A DNA stretch of 64,000 bases from Rheinheimera sp. A13L (lineage in GTDB: Bacteria > Pseudomonadota > Gammaproteobacteria > Enterobacterales > Alteromonadaceae): the NCBI RefSeq assembly GCF_000217935.1, contig NZ_AFHI01000008.1:62001-126000 (forward strand), given 5' to 3'. Below the pieces are notes generated by a model, which saw only the letters and a list, made by a program, of their open reading frames with translations, made no database searches and was not told the DNA's origin. Below, piece after piece: positions 16,483 to 26,374 of the stretch. The first letter of the stretch is position 1, and each line of letters opens with the position of its first letter. The position numbers and the translations under genes are program-made.

Positions 16483-18675
16483 TTAATGGAAACGTTTGGC
16501 TTCTATTACATCATCAATCTGGCTGACTTTGGTCAGCAGTTTGTTCAGTGAATCCAGGTTATACAGCTCCATCGTCATAATGATAGTGGCGGTTTGCTGA
16601 GAGATATCCGAGTTACTGCTCATACGCAGCACGTTGGCTTTTTCATTGGCCAGAATGCTGGTGATATCCCGTAATAAGCCGTTGCGGTCATGCGCCACAA
16701 TGCGAATAGTCACTTCATACCCTGAAGCGTATTTATCGCCCCAGGTGGCTTCAACCACACGCTCACGATGCGCTTCCTGCAAGGTTTTAAACTGGTCGCA
16801 GTCGTCGCGGTGCACAGCTATACCACGGCCCTGAGTGATATAACCCACTATGGCATCACCAGGCAAAGGCTGACAGCAACCGGCCATATGAGTCAATAAG
16901 TTACCTACGCCCTGCACCACCACATGGCTTTTCGGCTGAGTGGAAATAGGCTTGCTGATCAGGCGTGGATCAATCTCTGGTTGTTGCAATTTACCCGACT
17001 GACTTTGCACATAATGCACCACTTGCGTGACTTTAATTTCACCGCCACCAATACCGGCTAGCAACTCTTCCATGCTGTTGACGTTAAAACGCGCCAGCAC
17101 TTTAGGCAGGCTGTCGATGCTCAAATTCAGCCGGTTTAATTCGGTATCCAGCAGATCTTTACCTGCCGCTATGTTTTTATCTCTGTCCTGCAGGCGGAAC
17201 CAGTACTGCACCTTGGAGCGGGCACGGCTGGATTTTAAATAACCTGAGTTTGGGTTTAACCAGTCGCGGCTTGGGTTAGGTTCGCGGCCTGTTAATATTT
17301 CAATTTGATCGCCGGTTTTCAGCTGATAGGTAAAAGGCACTATACGGCCGGAAATTTTAGCGCCTATGCAGCGGTGGCCTACGTTGGAATGCACATAATA
17401 TGCAAAATCCAGTGGCGTGGAGCCGACTGGCAAGTCAACAATATCGCCTTTAGGGGTAAAGACATAAACCCTGTCTTCGGTGACCTGATTTTTTAACTCT
17501 TCGGCTAAATCAGAGCCATCCACCAGCTCTTCCTGCCAGGCCAGCAGTTTACGTAACCAGCTGATTTTTTCATCCAGTTGGCCTTCTTTAGCCGCATGGC
17601 CGGCCCCTTCTTTATAACGCCAGTGTGCAGCAACCCCGAGTTCGGCATCGTCGTGCATCTGATGAGTACGAATTTGAATTTCCACAGGGCGTCCGGCAGG
17701 GCCAAGTACCACTGTATGAATAGACTGATAGCCATTTTGTTTTGGCGTGGCTATATAGTCGTCGAATTCTTTGGGCAGATGGCGCCAGGAGGTATGCACT
17801 ATACCCAAAGCGGCATAGCAGTCCTGCACTTTGGTGGTAACAATACGCACGGCACGAATGTCGTACAGTTGATCAAAAGCCAGCTGTTTTTTCTGCATCT
17901 TTTTCCAGATACTGAAAATATGTTTAGGCCTGCCGTACACTTCCACCGAAATAGCAGCGTCCTGCATTTTTTGCCGCACTGAGCCGACAAAATCCTGCAT
18001 ATATTGTTCACGGTCTAAACGTTTTTCTTCCAGCAAACTGGCAATTTGTTTATAGGTTTGTGGGTGCAGATAACGAAAAGCTAAATCTTCCAGCTCCCAT
18101 TTGATCTGGCCTATGCCCAGGCGGTTAGCGAGTGGGCCAAAAATAGCATTGGTTTCTTTGGCCGCCAAAACCCGGGTTTCTTCGTCGGCGTTTTTTACGC
18201 CCCGCAGGTAACAAATTTGTGCCGCGAGCTTTAACACCACAGCGCGCACATCTTCCACCATGGCCAATAACATACGACGCAGGTTATCGGCTTGTTGTGG
18301 GTTACTGCTTTGATTTGGCCCTACAGGAATAGAACGAATGGCTTCCATCTGGCGCACTGCATTTAACATCGTCAGCACTGCAGGGCAAAATTGTGCTTCC
18401 ACCTGCTCTAAATCCAGCAACTTTGCTTCGACCAAAGGGAATAACAAGGCAGCAGTTAAGGCATCTTTGTCCATACGCAAATCAGCCAGAATTTCGACCA
18501 TTTCCCAGCCCGTTTGTACTTCGGGTTCCTGGTCGGTTAAATTCTGTTGATGTAACCAGAGCTCAGCATCCAGCAGCGCATTAATTTTTGCTTCTGGCAA
18601 ACCTAATGCACTTAACCAGCTTTGAGTGCCGCCTGGGTGGTATTCGGCGCTATGTGATTGCCTTACCGTTACCAT
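16483..18675 (-). CDS. relA: GTP pyrophosphokinase (stringent response)
   Basis: Ribosome-associated (p)ppGpp synthetase of 730 residues. Domains in order: a degenerate HD hydrolase domain, the synthetase domain (YDIRAVRIVTT and YQSIHTVVLGPAGRPVEIQI), TGS (RVYVFTPKGDIVDLPVGSTP), a Cys/His zinc-finger-like region (AGCCQPLPGDAIVGY) and a C-terminal ACT/RRM domain (DRNGLLRDITSILANEKANV). It starts 3 bp after the rlmD stop and precedes mazG. Confidence 0.96.
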   Translation of the reverse strand: MVTVRQSHSAEYHPGGTQSWLSALGLPEAKINALLDAELWLHQQNLTDQEPEVQTGWEMVEILADLRMDKDALTAALLFPLVEAKLLDLEQVEAQFCPAVLTMLNAVRQMEAIRSIPVGPNQSSNPQQADNLRRMLLAMVEDVRAVVLKLAAQICYLRGVKNADEETRVLAAKETNAIFGPLANRLGIGQIKWELEDLAFRYLHPQTYKQIASLLEEKRLDREQYMQDFVGSVRQKMQDAAISVEVYGRPKHIFSIWKKMQKKQLAFDQLYDIRAVRIVTTKVQDCYAALGIVHTSWRHLPKEFDDYIATPKQNGYQSIHTVVLGPAGRPVEIQIRTHQMHDDAELGVAAHWRYKEGAGHAAKEGQLDEKISWLRKLLAWQEELVDGSDLAEELKNQVTEDRVYVFTPKGDIVDLPVGSTPLDFAYYVHSNVGHRCIGAKISGRIVPFTYQLKTGDQIEILTGREPNPSRDWLNPNSGYLKSSRARSKVQYWFRLQDRDKNIAAGKDLLDTELNRLNLSIDSLPKVLARFNVNSMEELLAGIGGGEIKVTQVVHYVQSQSGKLQQPEIDPRLISKPISTQPKSHVVVQGVGNLLTHMAGCCQPLPGDAIVGYITQGRGIAVHRDDCDQFKTLQEAHRERVVEATWGDKYASGYEVTIRIVAHDRNGLLRDITSILANEKANVLRMSSNSDISQQTATIIMTMELYNLDSLNKLLTKVSQIDDVIEAKRFH

Positions 18676-18678
18676 TCG

Positions 18679-20019
18679 CTACTTTCTCCTTTGAAACAAC
18701 GCCATCAACTCCAGATGGCTGGTTTGTGGAAACATGTCCATCACACTGATTTTATCCAGCTGATAACCACAAGCCAGTAAAACTTTTGCATCACGGGCAA
18801 AAGTGACCGGATAGCAGGACACGTACAATATCTGTGCCGGACTTAAAGCCGCTATTTGCTCTACTGCCCCCACAGCACCGGCCCGGGCTGGATCGAGCAG
18901 TACTTTTTGATACTGCGGCTTATTCCAGTCGGCTTTGGGCCAGGGCAAATGCAAATCTGCCTGACTAAAACTCAGGTTGGTCAGGCCATTCAATACCGCA
19001 TTGCTTTCTGCCCTTTGCACCATAGTGGTGACACCTTCCAGCGCATGCACCCATTTGGCGCGCTGCGCTAAAGCCAGACTGAAATTGCCTATACCGGAAT
19101 AAAGCTCCAGCACCTGATCCTGAGGTTGCGGATTGAGCCAATCCAGTGCCTGCTGCACCATTTGCTGATTGATACCCTGATTCACCTGAATAAAATCAGC
19201 GGCAGAAAACTTCAGCTTTAAACCCAATGCTGGCAACTCATAACAAGGTTCTGCTGTTCCGACTTGCCAATGCTGATAAAGTTCAGGCTCTGCTTCGCCT
19301 ATCCATATGGCTTCAGGCCAGGCCTGGATCAGTGCTTGTTGATCAGATTCTGGCAAGGGCCGGATATGCCGCACTATTAAATACACCTGCCCATCGGCAT
19401 CCAGCGCTTCCACATGAGTAATAGCAGAGCCTTGTTGCAGTTTTGGCAGTTGCTGTTGTAACAGAGTAAAGACTGAAGCCAAAGCCGGGCTTAGCACTAA
19501 ACAGTGCTCAATAGAGGTAATGACTTTGTCGTTAGCTTTGCGAAAACCTACAGTAAACTGCTGCGTTTTTTTGTCAAACCAGACGCCAATACGGGCTTTA
19601 CGGCGGTAACCTTCACCAGCGCTTTTTAGCGCTGCCTGCCAGGGTAAACTGGTTAAGCCGGTTTGATGGCGGATCAACTGATCCACACCCTGCTGTTTTA
19701 ATTCCAGCTGGTGTTCAACCGACAGATACTGCAGCTGACAACCACCGCAGTCGGCAAAATGCTTACATAGCGGAGCCTGACGCAATGGCGAAGCCTGCAG
19801 CACTTTCACCACTTTGGCTTTGGCCGATTTATCTTTTTGTTCAGTAAGCTGCACTTTCACCCGCTCTCCGGGTAAAGCGCCGCTGACAAACACAATACGC
19901 TTTTGCTCAAAGCCAATGCCCTGAGCTTCGTGATCCAGACGTTCGATCTGTATTTCGATTTGTTTTAACTGTTGAGGTTTATCTCTGGTGCCTTTGGCAG
20001 CCTGATAAATTTTGACCAT
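18679..20019 (-). CDS. rlmD: 23S rRNA m5U1939 methyltransferase
   Basis: SAM-dependent methylation of U1939 in 23S rRNA. The 446-residue protein has an N-terminal TRAM domain, the 4Fe-4S cysteine cluster CKHFADCGGCQLQY (Cys85, Cys91, Cys94 plus a later Cys in SIEHCLVL), the SAM motif VLELYSGIGNFSLALAQ and the catalytic loop YVSCYPVTFARD. It heads the rlmD-relA-mazG strand and diverges from barA, as in E. coli. Confidence 0.95.
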   Translation of the reverse strand: MVKIYQAAKGTRDKPQQLKQIEIQIERLDHEAQGIGFEQKRIVFVSGALPGERVKVQLTEQKDKSAKAKVVKVLQASPLRQAPLCKHFADCGGCQLQYLSVEHQLELKQQGVDQLIRHQTGLTSLPWQAALKSAGEGYRRKARIGVWFDKKTQQFTVGFRKANDKVITSIEHCLVLSPALASVFTLLQQQLPKLQQGSAITHVEALDADGQVYLIVRHIRPLPESDQQALIQAWPEAIWIGEAEPELYQHWQVGTAEPCYELPALGLKLKFSAADFIQVNQGINQQMVQQALDWLNPQPQDQVLELYSGIGNFSLALAQRAKWVHALEGVTTMVQRAESNAVLNGLTNLSFSQADLHLPWPKADWNKPQYQKVLLDPARAGAVGAVEQIAALSPAQILYVSCYPVTFARDAKVLLACGYQLDKISVMDMFPQTSHLELMALFQRRK

Positions 20020-20105
20020 CTGGACTTAGTACCTGTGGTGGGCTTTTGGTAAGCCTTGTGTCATTATAAATTCGCTCCGGACTATTCTATCAAGCAGCGC
20101 TACAG

Positions 20106-22880
20106 ATGACGAAAATTGGTTTAAGAGATTGGGTCTTATTGACCACCCTGGTACCGACCTTGTTGGTCAGTTTATTCCTTGGGGGTTATTTTAGCTATGC
20201 CCGCCATCATGATTTGGCCCAGTATCTGGAAGATCAGGCTGAAAACATTGCTGTGCCTTTAGCTATTGCCAGTGAACATGCCTTATTACACAACAGCAGA
20301 CAAGACGTCAAACGTTTGCTGGATGTCAGCCACAGAAAAAACTCAGCGCTGGTAAAAAGTATCGCCATTTTTAACGCCGACCACGAGCTCTTTGTCACCA
20401 CCAATTATCATAAAGATTTTGCCATGCTGAAATATGCGCCAGACAGCGCTATTCCACAGCAAAGTACCATCACCGATCTTGGCGACTGGCTGGTGATCCG
20501 CACTCCTATTTTGCCGGAACAGGCGGATTTCAGCACAGATCCGGCCGACCAGCCTTTGGGTTATATCTCAGTGCAGGTAGCCAAAGACAAAGTCATGCTG
20601 GCGCAACAAACCTCTTTACTGAGCAGCCTGCTGATTATTTTGGCAGGGCTTGGCGCTTGTGTGTATTTCAGCTTGCGCCTGATCAAAAGAGTCAGCCAGC
20701 CTTTGCAGCAAATGGGTGATGTGATTGATCAACTACGCGAAGGTCAGTATCAAAGCCAATTGCAGCAACCTTTTTTAGGTGAGCTGGAACAATTACGTTC
20801 TGGTATTAATGCACTGGCGACAGCACTGAAAACCCATGACGAAGAAATGCAGCAAAGCATTGAACAGGCCACCAGCGACTTGCAACAAAGTATGGAACAG
20901 CTGGAGATGCAGAATATCGAGCTGGATCTGTCCCGTAAAAAAGCCATGGAAGATAACCGCAGCAAATCTGACTTCCTCGCCAAAATGAGCCACGAATTAC
21001 GCACACCGCTGAATGCCGTTATTGGTTTTGCCCGCCAGTTGCTGAAAACCAATCTGACCCATAACCAGCAGGATTATCTGGCCACTATTCAAAAATCAGC
21101 CAACAGTTTACTCAGCCTGGTCAATGACGTGTTGGATTACGCCAAACTGGAAGAAGGCCGGATGCCAATTAACCCAGAGCCTTTTTCATTACGCGATTTA
21201 TTAAACGATTCGGTGGAATTGCTGGCGTCCAATGCCTTTGATAAACAGCTGGAATTAGTTTTGCTGATTGAAAACAGCTGTCCGGACGATTTAATAGCAG
21301 ACCCTATGCGGATTAACCAAATTCTGACCAATATTGCCGGCAATGCGATTAAATTTACCGAACAAGGCAGTGTAGTGATCCGTGTTAGTTGTCGCCCTAT
21401 GCCGGATGAACAATGGCAACTGCGTTTTTCAGTGCAGGATACCGGCATTGGTATTCATGAAGATCAGCAAAAAAGTTTATTTGGCGGTTTTGCTCAGGCC
21501 GACAACAGCATAGGCCGCCGTTATGGGGGCACAGGCTTAGGTTTAGTGATTTCACAGCGTTTAGTTTCGGCTATGGGCGGCAAAATTGGCTTTGACAGTA
21601 AAGCAGGTGAAGGTTCAACCTTCTGGTTTACCCTGATGTGCAAACGCCACCATTTATCCATAGCTGAGCCTTTGCCTCTGGCCGAGCTGAAACAAAAAAC
21701 TGTGTTGTATTTTGAACCTCAACAGTATTCCCGCGAGGCCATGCTGGCCCAGCTGGATCATTGGGGGCTCAATATTATCAGTTGCAGCAATATGAGCCAG
21801 CTTAGCCAAACCCTGGCTTTACAGCCACAAATTGATATGGCCTTGATTGGCCGCTCTATTTCACTGAATCAGGTGAATCAGGTGATTGAATTGCTGCAGC
21901 AGTTACAGCTGCACAGCGAACAGCTGTATTTACTGGTCAACACTTTATCGCCGAATTTACGTGAAGTATTACAGGCCTCAGGCGCCAAAGCTGTGTTATC
22001 CAAACCCGCGCATTACCGCAAACTGGCGATGACGCTGGCTCAGCCTTATTTAGATTTCCCTGAACAAAACCCATTGCAGGACAAACCCAAAGCCCGCTTA
22101 CGGGTGTTGTCAGTGGACGATAACGAAGCCAACTTAAAACTGATTAATACCTTGTTGTCTGAAATGGTCGAGCAGGTCGATTCAGCCCGTAATGGTGCTG
22201 AAGCATGGCAAAAAGCCAATCAGCAACATTACGATCTGATTTTTATGGATATTAATATGCCGGTGATGGACGGCATTCAGGCTTGTCAGCGTATTCAGCA
22301 AAGTTCGTTAAACGAAGCTACCCCTATTATTGCTGTAACAGCTCATGCCTTAGACGGCGAAAGAGACCGGCTGTTAGCTTTAGGTTTTTGTGAGTTTTTA
22401 ACCAAACCTCTGGATGAAAAACTACTGCATTACACTTTGCGTGAATGCTGCCCGGATTTTCAGCAGGCTTTAGCTGCTTCTGTTGGCGAAAACCAACTGC
22501 CCCAAAGCAAACAACTGGACTGGACCTTGGCCTTGCAAAGAGCAGGCGGCAAACTGGATTTAGCCAAAGAGATGTTATGGATGCTGGTGCAGTCTTTACC
22601 TGAAAGCCTGGCCTTAATTCAGCAGGCCATGCAACAACAGGATGCAGAACAGCTGCTGCAACATATCCATAAATTACATGGTGCCAGCTGCTACACCGGC
22701 TTGCCCGTACTCAAACAACTGACAGAACTGATTGAAACTGAACTGAAAAAAGGCAAACAACCGCTGCAACTGGAGCCTGAGTTATTTGAATTACAAGACA
22801 GGGTTCAGTCCTTGCTGCAGGACGCTAAAAGCTGGCCTGTGTTGGTGACAGAGCAAGCAGAGACAAAAGTGCCGGGCTAA
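20106..22880 (+). CDS. barA: Hybrid sensor histidine kinase BarA
   Basis: Tripartite sensor kinase of 924 residues of the BarA/GacS class, which signals to the UvrY/GacA response regulator. In order: TM1 (~8-30), periplasmic sensor, TM2 (~171-191), HAMP and coiled coil (to ~285), HisKA with His296 in LAKMSHELRTPLN, HATPase (NQILTNIAGNAIKFT, DTGIGI, GGTGLGL), a degenerate receiver (~530-645), a receiver with Asp715 in FMDINMPVMDG, and an Hpt domain with His858 in HKLHGAS. It is divergent from rlmD. The likely regulon (CsrB-type sRNAs) is family knowledge. Confidence 0.93.
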   Translation: MTKIGLRDWVLLTTLVPTLLVSLFLGGYFSYARHHDLAQYLEDQAENIAVPLAIASEHALLHNSRQDVKRLLDVSHRKNSALVKSIAIFNADHELFVTTNYHKDFAMLKYAPDSAIPQQSTITDLGDWLVIRTPILPEQADFSTDPADQPLGYISVQVAKDKVMLAQQTSLLSSLLIILAGLGACVYFSLRLIKRVSQPLQQMGDVIDQLREGQYQSQLQQPFLGELEQLRSGINALATALKTHDEEMQQSIEQATSDLQQSMEQLEMQNIELDLSRKKAMEDNRSKSDFLAKMSHELRTPLNAVIGFARQLLKTNLTHNQQDYLATIQKSANSLLSLVNDVLDYAKLEEGRMPINPEPFSLRDLLNDSVELLASNAFDKQLELVLLIENSCPDDLIADPMRINQILTNIAGNAIKFTEQGSVVIRVSCRPMPDEQWQLRFSVQDTGIGIHEDQQKSLFGGFAQADNSIGRRYGGTGLGLVISQRLVSAMGGKIGFDSKAGEGSTFWFTLMCKRHHLSIAEPLPLAELKQKTVLYFEPQQYSREAMLAQLDHWGLNIISCSNMSQLSQTLALQPQIDMALIGRSISLNQVNQVIELLQQLQLHSEQLYLLVNTLSPNLREVLQASGAKAVLSKPAHYRKLAMTLAQPYLDFPEQNPLQDKPKARLRVLSVDDNEANLKLINTLLSEMVEQVDSARNGAEAWQKANQQHYDLIFMDINMPVMDGIQACQRIQQSSLNEATPIIAVTAHALDGERDRLLALGFCEFLTKPLDEKLLHYTLRECCPDFQQALAASVGENQLPQSKQLDWTLALQRAGGKLDLAKEMLWMLVQSLPESLALIQQAMQQQDAEQLLQHIHKLHGASCYTGLPVLKQLTELIETELKKGKQPLQLEPELFELQDRVQSLLQDAKSWPVLVTEQAETKVPG

Positions 22881-22892
22881 TCCTGCTGCAGT

Positions 22893-24119
22893 TTAATCTC
22901 TGCGGTAACTGCGGCGTTTTTCCAGAATAGCCTCTATTTGTTCCACTGTGGTATCTGGTTTACAAGGGATGCCGGTATGTAACCAGATAGCGTCTTTACG
23001 CGATTCAGGCGGAGGTACTTTCCAGCAACCTGGATTGGTATCAATTAATGCACTGCCGTCGGCAAAAGTTTTTACTTTTCTACCCACCTCTGGTTTTTGT
23101 TCGCTTTTTGTTGCAGTAATTTCCAGCGCCAGCTGTTTTTGTTTTTCTTTCCAGGTTGCAGAACCTGAAGCGTCTCCTTGTCTGGCCGCTCGTAGCGCGC
23201 TGTTTGCCATGCTTTTGCGTTGATCCAGGCTGGCAGCAACTGCATTTGACGCCGCTTTCTGTTCCACTGTATTGATATCAGCAGCAGTGCTTGCTACCCC
23301 GGCTGACCTGGGTTCAGGGATCACAGCTGCTGGTTTAGGCGCAGGCAACGGCTTAGCCGCTACCACTTCAACGGGTAGGGGTGCAGGCAAAGGCTTAGCC
23401 GCTACTACTTCAACTGGTTTTGGCACAGGTGCAGGCAAAGCCTTGGCTGCTACTACTTCAACTGGTTTGGGCACAGGTGCAGGCAAAGGCTTAGCTGCTA
23501 CTACTTCAGCTGGTTTGGGCACAGGCGCAGGCAAAGGCTTAGCTGCAACTACTTCAACGGGTTTGGGCACAGGTGCAGGCTTAGCTGCTACTACTTCAGC
23601 TGGTAGGGGTGCGGGCAAAGGCTTAGCCGCTATTACTTCAGCTGGTTTTGGCATGGGCTTGGGCGCTGGTACAGGTTTTGCTGCTACAGGCATAGGCTTG
23701 ACCATAGCAGGCTTACGCACAGGCACAAAAGGTTTACGTGGCGGCGGCTGAACAACTGCTGTTTTGGCTTTGGCTGGGGCAGGTTTTGTTTTGGCTTGAG
23801 GTTTAGCCTTTACAGCTGGCTTTTTCTCCGGTGGTTTTTTCGCTGGCGGCTTCTTAACTACAGCCTTTTTAACGGCTGCTTTTGCTGGTGTTTTTTGCAC
23901 GGGCTTCACAGCGGGTTTTGCTGCAGTTACTTTGGCAGGAACAGCTACAGGCGTTGCTACTACAGGAGCAGGTTTGGCTTTCACTGGCTGATAAGCGTAA
24001 GCCAGAATAGGAGGTTCTGCTGTTACTTTTGCGGCATCATCCGGCGCAAAATGATGATAGGTCAGCAAACCTAACAGCACTATGTGCAAACACAATGACC
24101 ACAAAAATGCTTTCAACAC
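22893..24119 (-). CDS. TonB/TolA-like membrane protein with Pro/Ala repeat
   Basis: A 408-residue protein with an N-terminal membrane anchor (LWSLCLHIVLLGLLTY, residues ~6-21) of the TonB/TolA kind. A long Pro/Ala/Lys/Val linker follows, with tandem units near 16 residues (AAKPLPAPVPKPVEVV) at ~148-264. The C-terminal ~120 residues contain two cysteines (NPGCWKVPP, GIPCKPD). The repeats would span the periplasm as an extended rod, leaving a small globular tip. It is not close enough to known TonB or TolA to name. It is convergent with barA, 12 bp apart. Confidence 0.7.
   Translation of the reverse strand: MLKAFLWSLCLHIVLLGLLTYHHFAPDDAAKVTAEPPILAYAYQPVKAKPAPVVATPVAVPAKVTAAKPAVKPVQKTPAKAAVKKAVVKKPPAKKPPEKKPAVKAKPQAKTKPAPAKAKTAVVQPPPRKPFVPVRKPAMVKPMPVAAKPVPAPKPMPKPAEVIAAKPLPAPLPAEVVAAKPAPVPKPVEVVAAKPLPAPVPKPAEVVAAKPLPAPVPKPVEVVAAKALPAPVPKPVEVVAAKPLPAPLPVEVVAAKPLPAPKPAAVIPEPRSAGVASTAADINTVEQKAASNAVAASLDQRKSMANSALRAARQGDASGSATWKEKQKQLALEITATKSEQKPEVGRKVKTFADGSALIDTNPGCWKVPPPESRKDAIWLHTGIPCKPDTTVEQIEAILEKRRSYRRD
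23328..23681. repeat. Tandem coding repeat, ~48-bp units
   Basis: About eight imperfect units encode AAKPLPAPVPKPVEVV variants. Some units are 39-42 bp, indicating past slippage. It is the likeliest length-variable site in the window. Confidence 0.75.
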
Positions 24120-24204
24120 ATCTCCCTATTCATTCAGCAGGATTTTTGCCGATCCAAAGTAGCCAGCCCCCAAACTGCACAAAAGTCACCATAAACAGAC
24201 AAAC

Positions 24205-25932
24205 TTAGCCCTGGAAAAAATGCACCCTGTTGCGACCCAACTGCTTAGCCTGATACATGGCGGTGTCTGCATCCTCAATCAGTTTGGTTAAATGGTAACC
24301 GGAGATCTCTGCCGAAGTAACACCAAAACTGGCGCTTAACTTAAACTCATAACCCGAAGCTGCAGTATCGATACTGTAAATAGCATCCCGACAAATATCG
24401 GCCAGTAAGTGGGCTTTATCGCTTTGGCAACCAGGCAACAAAATGGAAAACTCTTCACCACCAATACGGCCAAATACGTCGTTATTCCGCATAAAATTGC
24501 GACAGGTATCCACAGTCTGGCGCAAAGCCCAGTCGCCTGCCGCATGACCATACTGGTCGTTAATTTGCTTAAAATGGTCTAAATCAAACACTATAAGGGC
24601 GGCAGGTAATTGGCCCTTTTCGCATAAAGTCAGCGCTTCTTTGGCCGAAGCTGAAAAGTGATATCTGTTGCTGATAGCGGTTAAATCGTCGTACTCAGCC
24701 AAAGCTTTAAAACGCTGACGGGCAATAAAACTGCGATAAGCCAAAAAGGCCAGCCCCAGCACCAGCGCCACTAAAGCTGCGATCATCAGCTTATTAAAAG
24801 CAGCCTGATGCTTAAGCGCTTCCTGCTCCAGTTGCAACAGTCGATTGTCTTTATCCAGCAAAGATATTTTTTGATTTTGCGCCAGAATTTCCGAGTGAGC
24901 CGTATGGTAAGCCATCTGTTGCGCCGATTTATCATCCATATAAGCGGTAAAAGCGGCCATATAGTGCTCGTGGTACTCCAGAGCTTGTTGGTAGTTTTTT
25001 TCGGTTTTGGCTATTTGATGCAATACCGCAAATGTTTCCACTGCGACCAAGCTAACTCTGTCTTGTTTTGCAGCACCTATAACTTTCAAAGCATTTTCTT
25101 TTGCTAAAGAAAAGTCACCAAGACCGTAGTAGCTTTGTGCAAGAATACTATTAAATTTCAGTATCAATGAGTTATAGCGAGTAGATTCAACTTGATTATT
25201 ATGAGACTGCAGCAAACTGACCGCACCTTGGTAATCCTTCTCGTCCATCATATTCTGAGCGATAAGCGACACTATTATATTAGCCCACAAAGGCTCATTA
25301 TGTTGTGTGCAGTAGCCCAGTCCTTCAACAGACTTCAATTTAAAATCATCTGTCCGACCAGATAAATAAAGCGCTTCTGCTCTGAGTTGATGTGCAGCAC
25401 ACACAGCATTTGAACTTGGACTTTCATCAATTAACTGTTCAATAAAACTTAATGAAAAATCATATTTACCAATCAGATTATACATCAGCGCAATGACTCG
25501 CAGCCCTTGCTCACGCGCTTCTGGCTGAGACACCTTGTTTAACTGAGTGATCAGTTGTTCAAGATAAACAAAGGCATCAAGATATCGGCGAGCTACCACC
25601 AGGCTGTTGATCGCCAAAGCTTTTGCTCTGAATGAAATCACAAGATCGGAGTTTTCAATTAATGGGGTTAAAATCGAAAGTGTTGATTGGGTATTGCCTC
25701 TATATGCTTCCCTATAGGCTTTCATAAGGGTTAAGTAGTCTTGCTCAAAGTCTGACAACTTATTTTCTTCGGCTATCAGCTCATCTAGTTTTATCGAAAA
25801 GCTATTGAAGTCACTGCTCTTCAATTTATCTAAATGCAAGAGGCTATCGACCCAAACTGTAGCAAAGGCATTTACGGGAGACAGCATAAAAATGAGCGGA
25901 ATCAAAATGACCCGCCCAACTTTAATCAACAC
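24205..25932 (-). CDS. Membrane diguanylate cyclase with TPR sensor
   Basis: Makes cyclic di-GMP. A signal peptide (ILIPLIFMLSPVNAFA) precedes a periplasmic TPR-rich region, a membrane segment (~LMIAALVALVLGLAFLAY) and a C-terminal GGDEF domain with an active GGEEF site. An RNND inhibitory I-site lies five residues before GGEEF. I prefer the GTG at 25932, which has AGGG eight bases upstream. An in-frame TTG at 25953 sits 3 bp after the borosin precursor B stop. A link to the RiPP cluster is possible but unproven. Confidence 0.85.
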   Translation of the reverse strand: MLIKVGRVILIPLIFMLSPVNAFATVWVDSLLHLDKLKSSDFNSFSIKLDELIAEENKLSDFEQDYLTLMKAYREAYRGNTQSTLSILTPLIENSDLVISFRAKALAINSLVVARRYLDAFVYLEQLITQLNKVSQPEAREQGLRVIALMYNLIGKYDFSLSFIEQLIDESPSSNAVCAAHQLRAEALYLSGRTDDFKLKSVEGLGYCTQHNEPLWANIIVSLIAQNMMDEKDYQGAVSLLQSHNNQVESTRYNSLILKFNSILAQSYYGLGDFSLAKENALKVIGAAKQDRVSLVAVETFAVLHQIAKTEKNYQQALEYHEHYMAAFTAYMDDKSAQQMAYHTAHSEILAQNQKISLLDKDNRLLQLEQEALKHQAAFNKLMIAALVALVLGLAFLAYRSFIARQRFKALAEYDDLTAISNRYHFSASAKEALTLCEKGQLPAALIVFDLDHFKQINDQYGHAAGDWALRQTVDTCRNFMRNNDVFGRIGGEEFSILLPGCQSDKAHLLADICRDAIYSIDTAASGYEFKLSASFGVTSAEISGYHLTKLIEDADTAMYQAKQLGRNRVHFFQG

Positions 25933-25956
25933 TGTATTTGCCCTTGCAAACAAAGT

Positions 25957-26232
25957 TTAGCCCACATTCAAAAAGCTGATTTTTTCTTGCTCTGGCTCTT
26001 GCTCAGGTTCAGCAGGTTCATCCTGCTCAGGCTGATCAGCCGGATGAATTCCACACACCACATTAGTTCTGGCTCCTAACAGCGTTTCAATAGCATGCTG
26101 ATCGCCTGCACTAACAGCTGCAATTAATGCAGGATCTGTATCCGCCATTAGCTTTGCTAATTGCTCTGCATCGGCATAACGCAACTCTGAACTCTGACCC
26201 ATTTTTTCTAATAACTGAATAATAACAGACAT
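25957..26232 (-). CDS. Borosin-type RiPP precursor B (91 aa)
   Basis: Small acidic protein homologous to precursor A. Residues 1-54 form a helical leader (MSVIIQLLEKMGQSSELRYA, then DPALIAAVSAGDQ) with the look of a borosin-binding domain. An identical LGARTNVVCG segment (52-61) follows, then a Pro/Glu-rich linker and a C-terminal ISFLNVG. I chose the ATG at 26232 because GGGGAG lies five bases upstream and the N-terminus then aligns with precursor A. It lies 142 bp after the acetyltransferase stop. That gap may carry its own promoter (weak TTGTAC/TACAGT). The modified core is either the NVVCG region or the C-terminal tail. Confidence 0.75.
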   Translation of the reverse strand: MSVIIQLLEKMGQSSELRYADAEQLAKLMADTDPALIAAVSAGDQHAIETLLGARTNVVCGIHPADQPEQDEPAEPEQEPEQEKISFLNVG

Positions 26233-26374
26233 AGGTACTCCCCTGAATTTAAGCAAAACATCTGCGACTTACCGCAGACAGGCTCAACAACTGAAACCAC
26301 TGTAAAACGATAAAATTAAAAGTACAAGAGCGGAAGATTATCCTGGTTCATTTATCGCTACATTCAAAGCTAAT

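Noticed and set aside
23328-23681. Repeat region as a CRISPR array
   Set aside because: Repeats are in-frame coding units without unique spacers.
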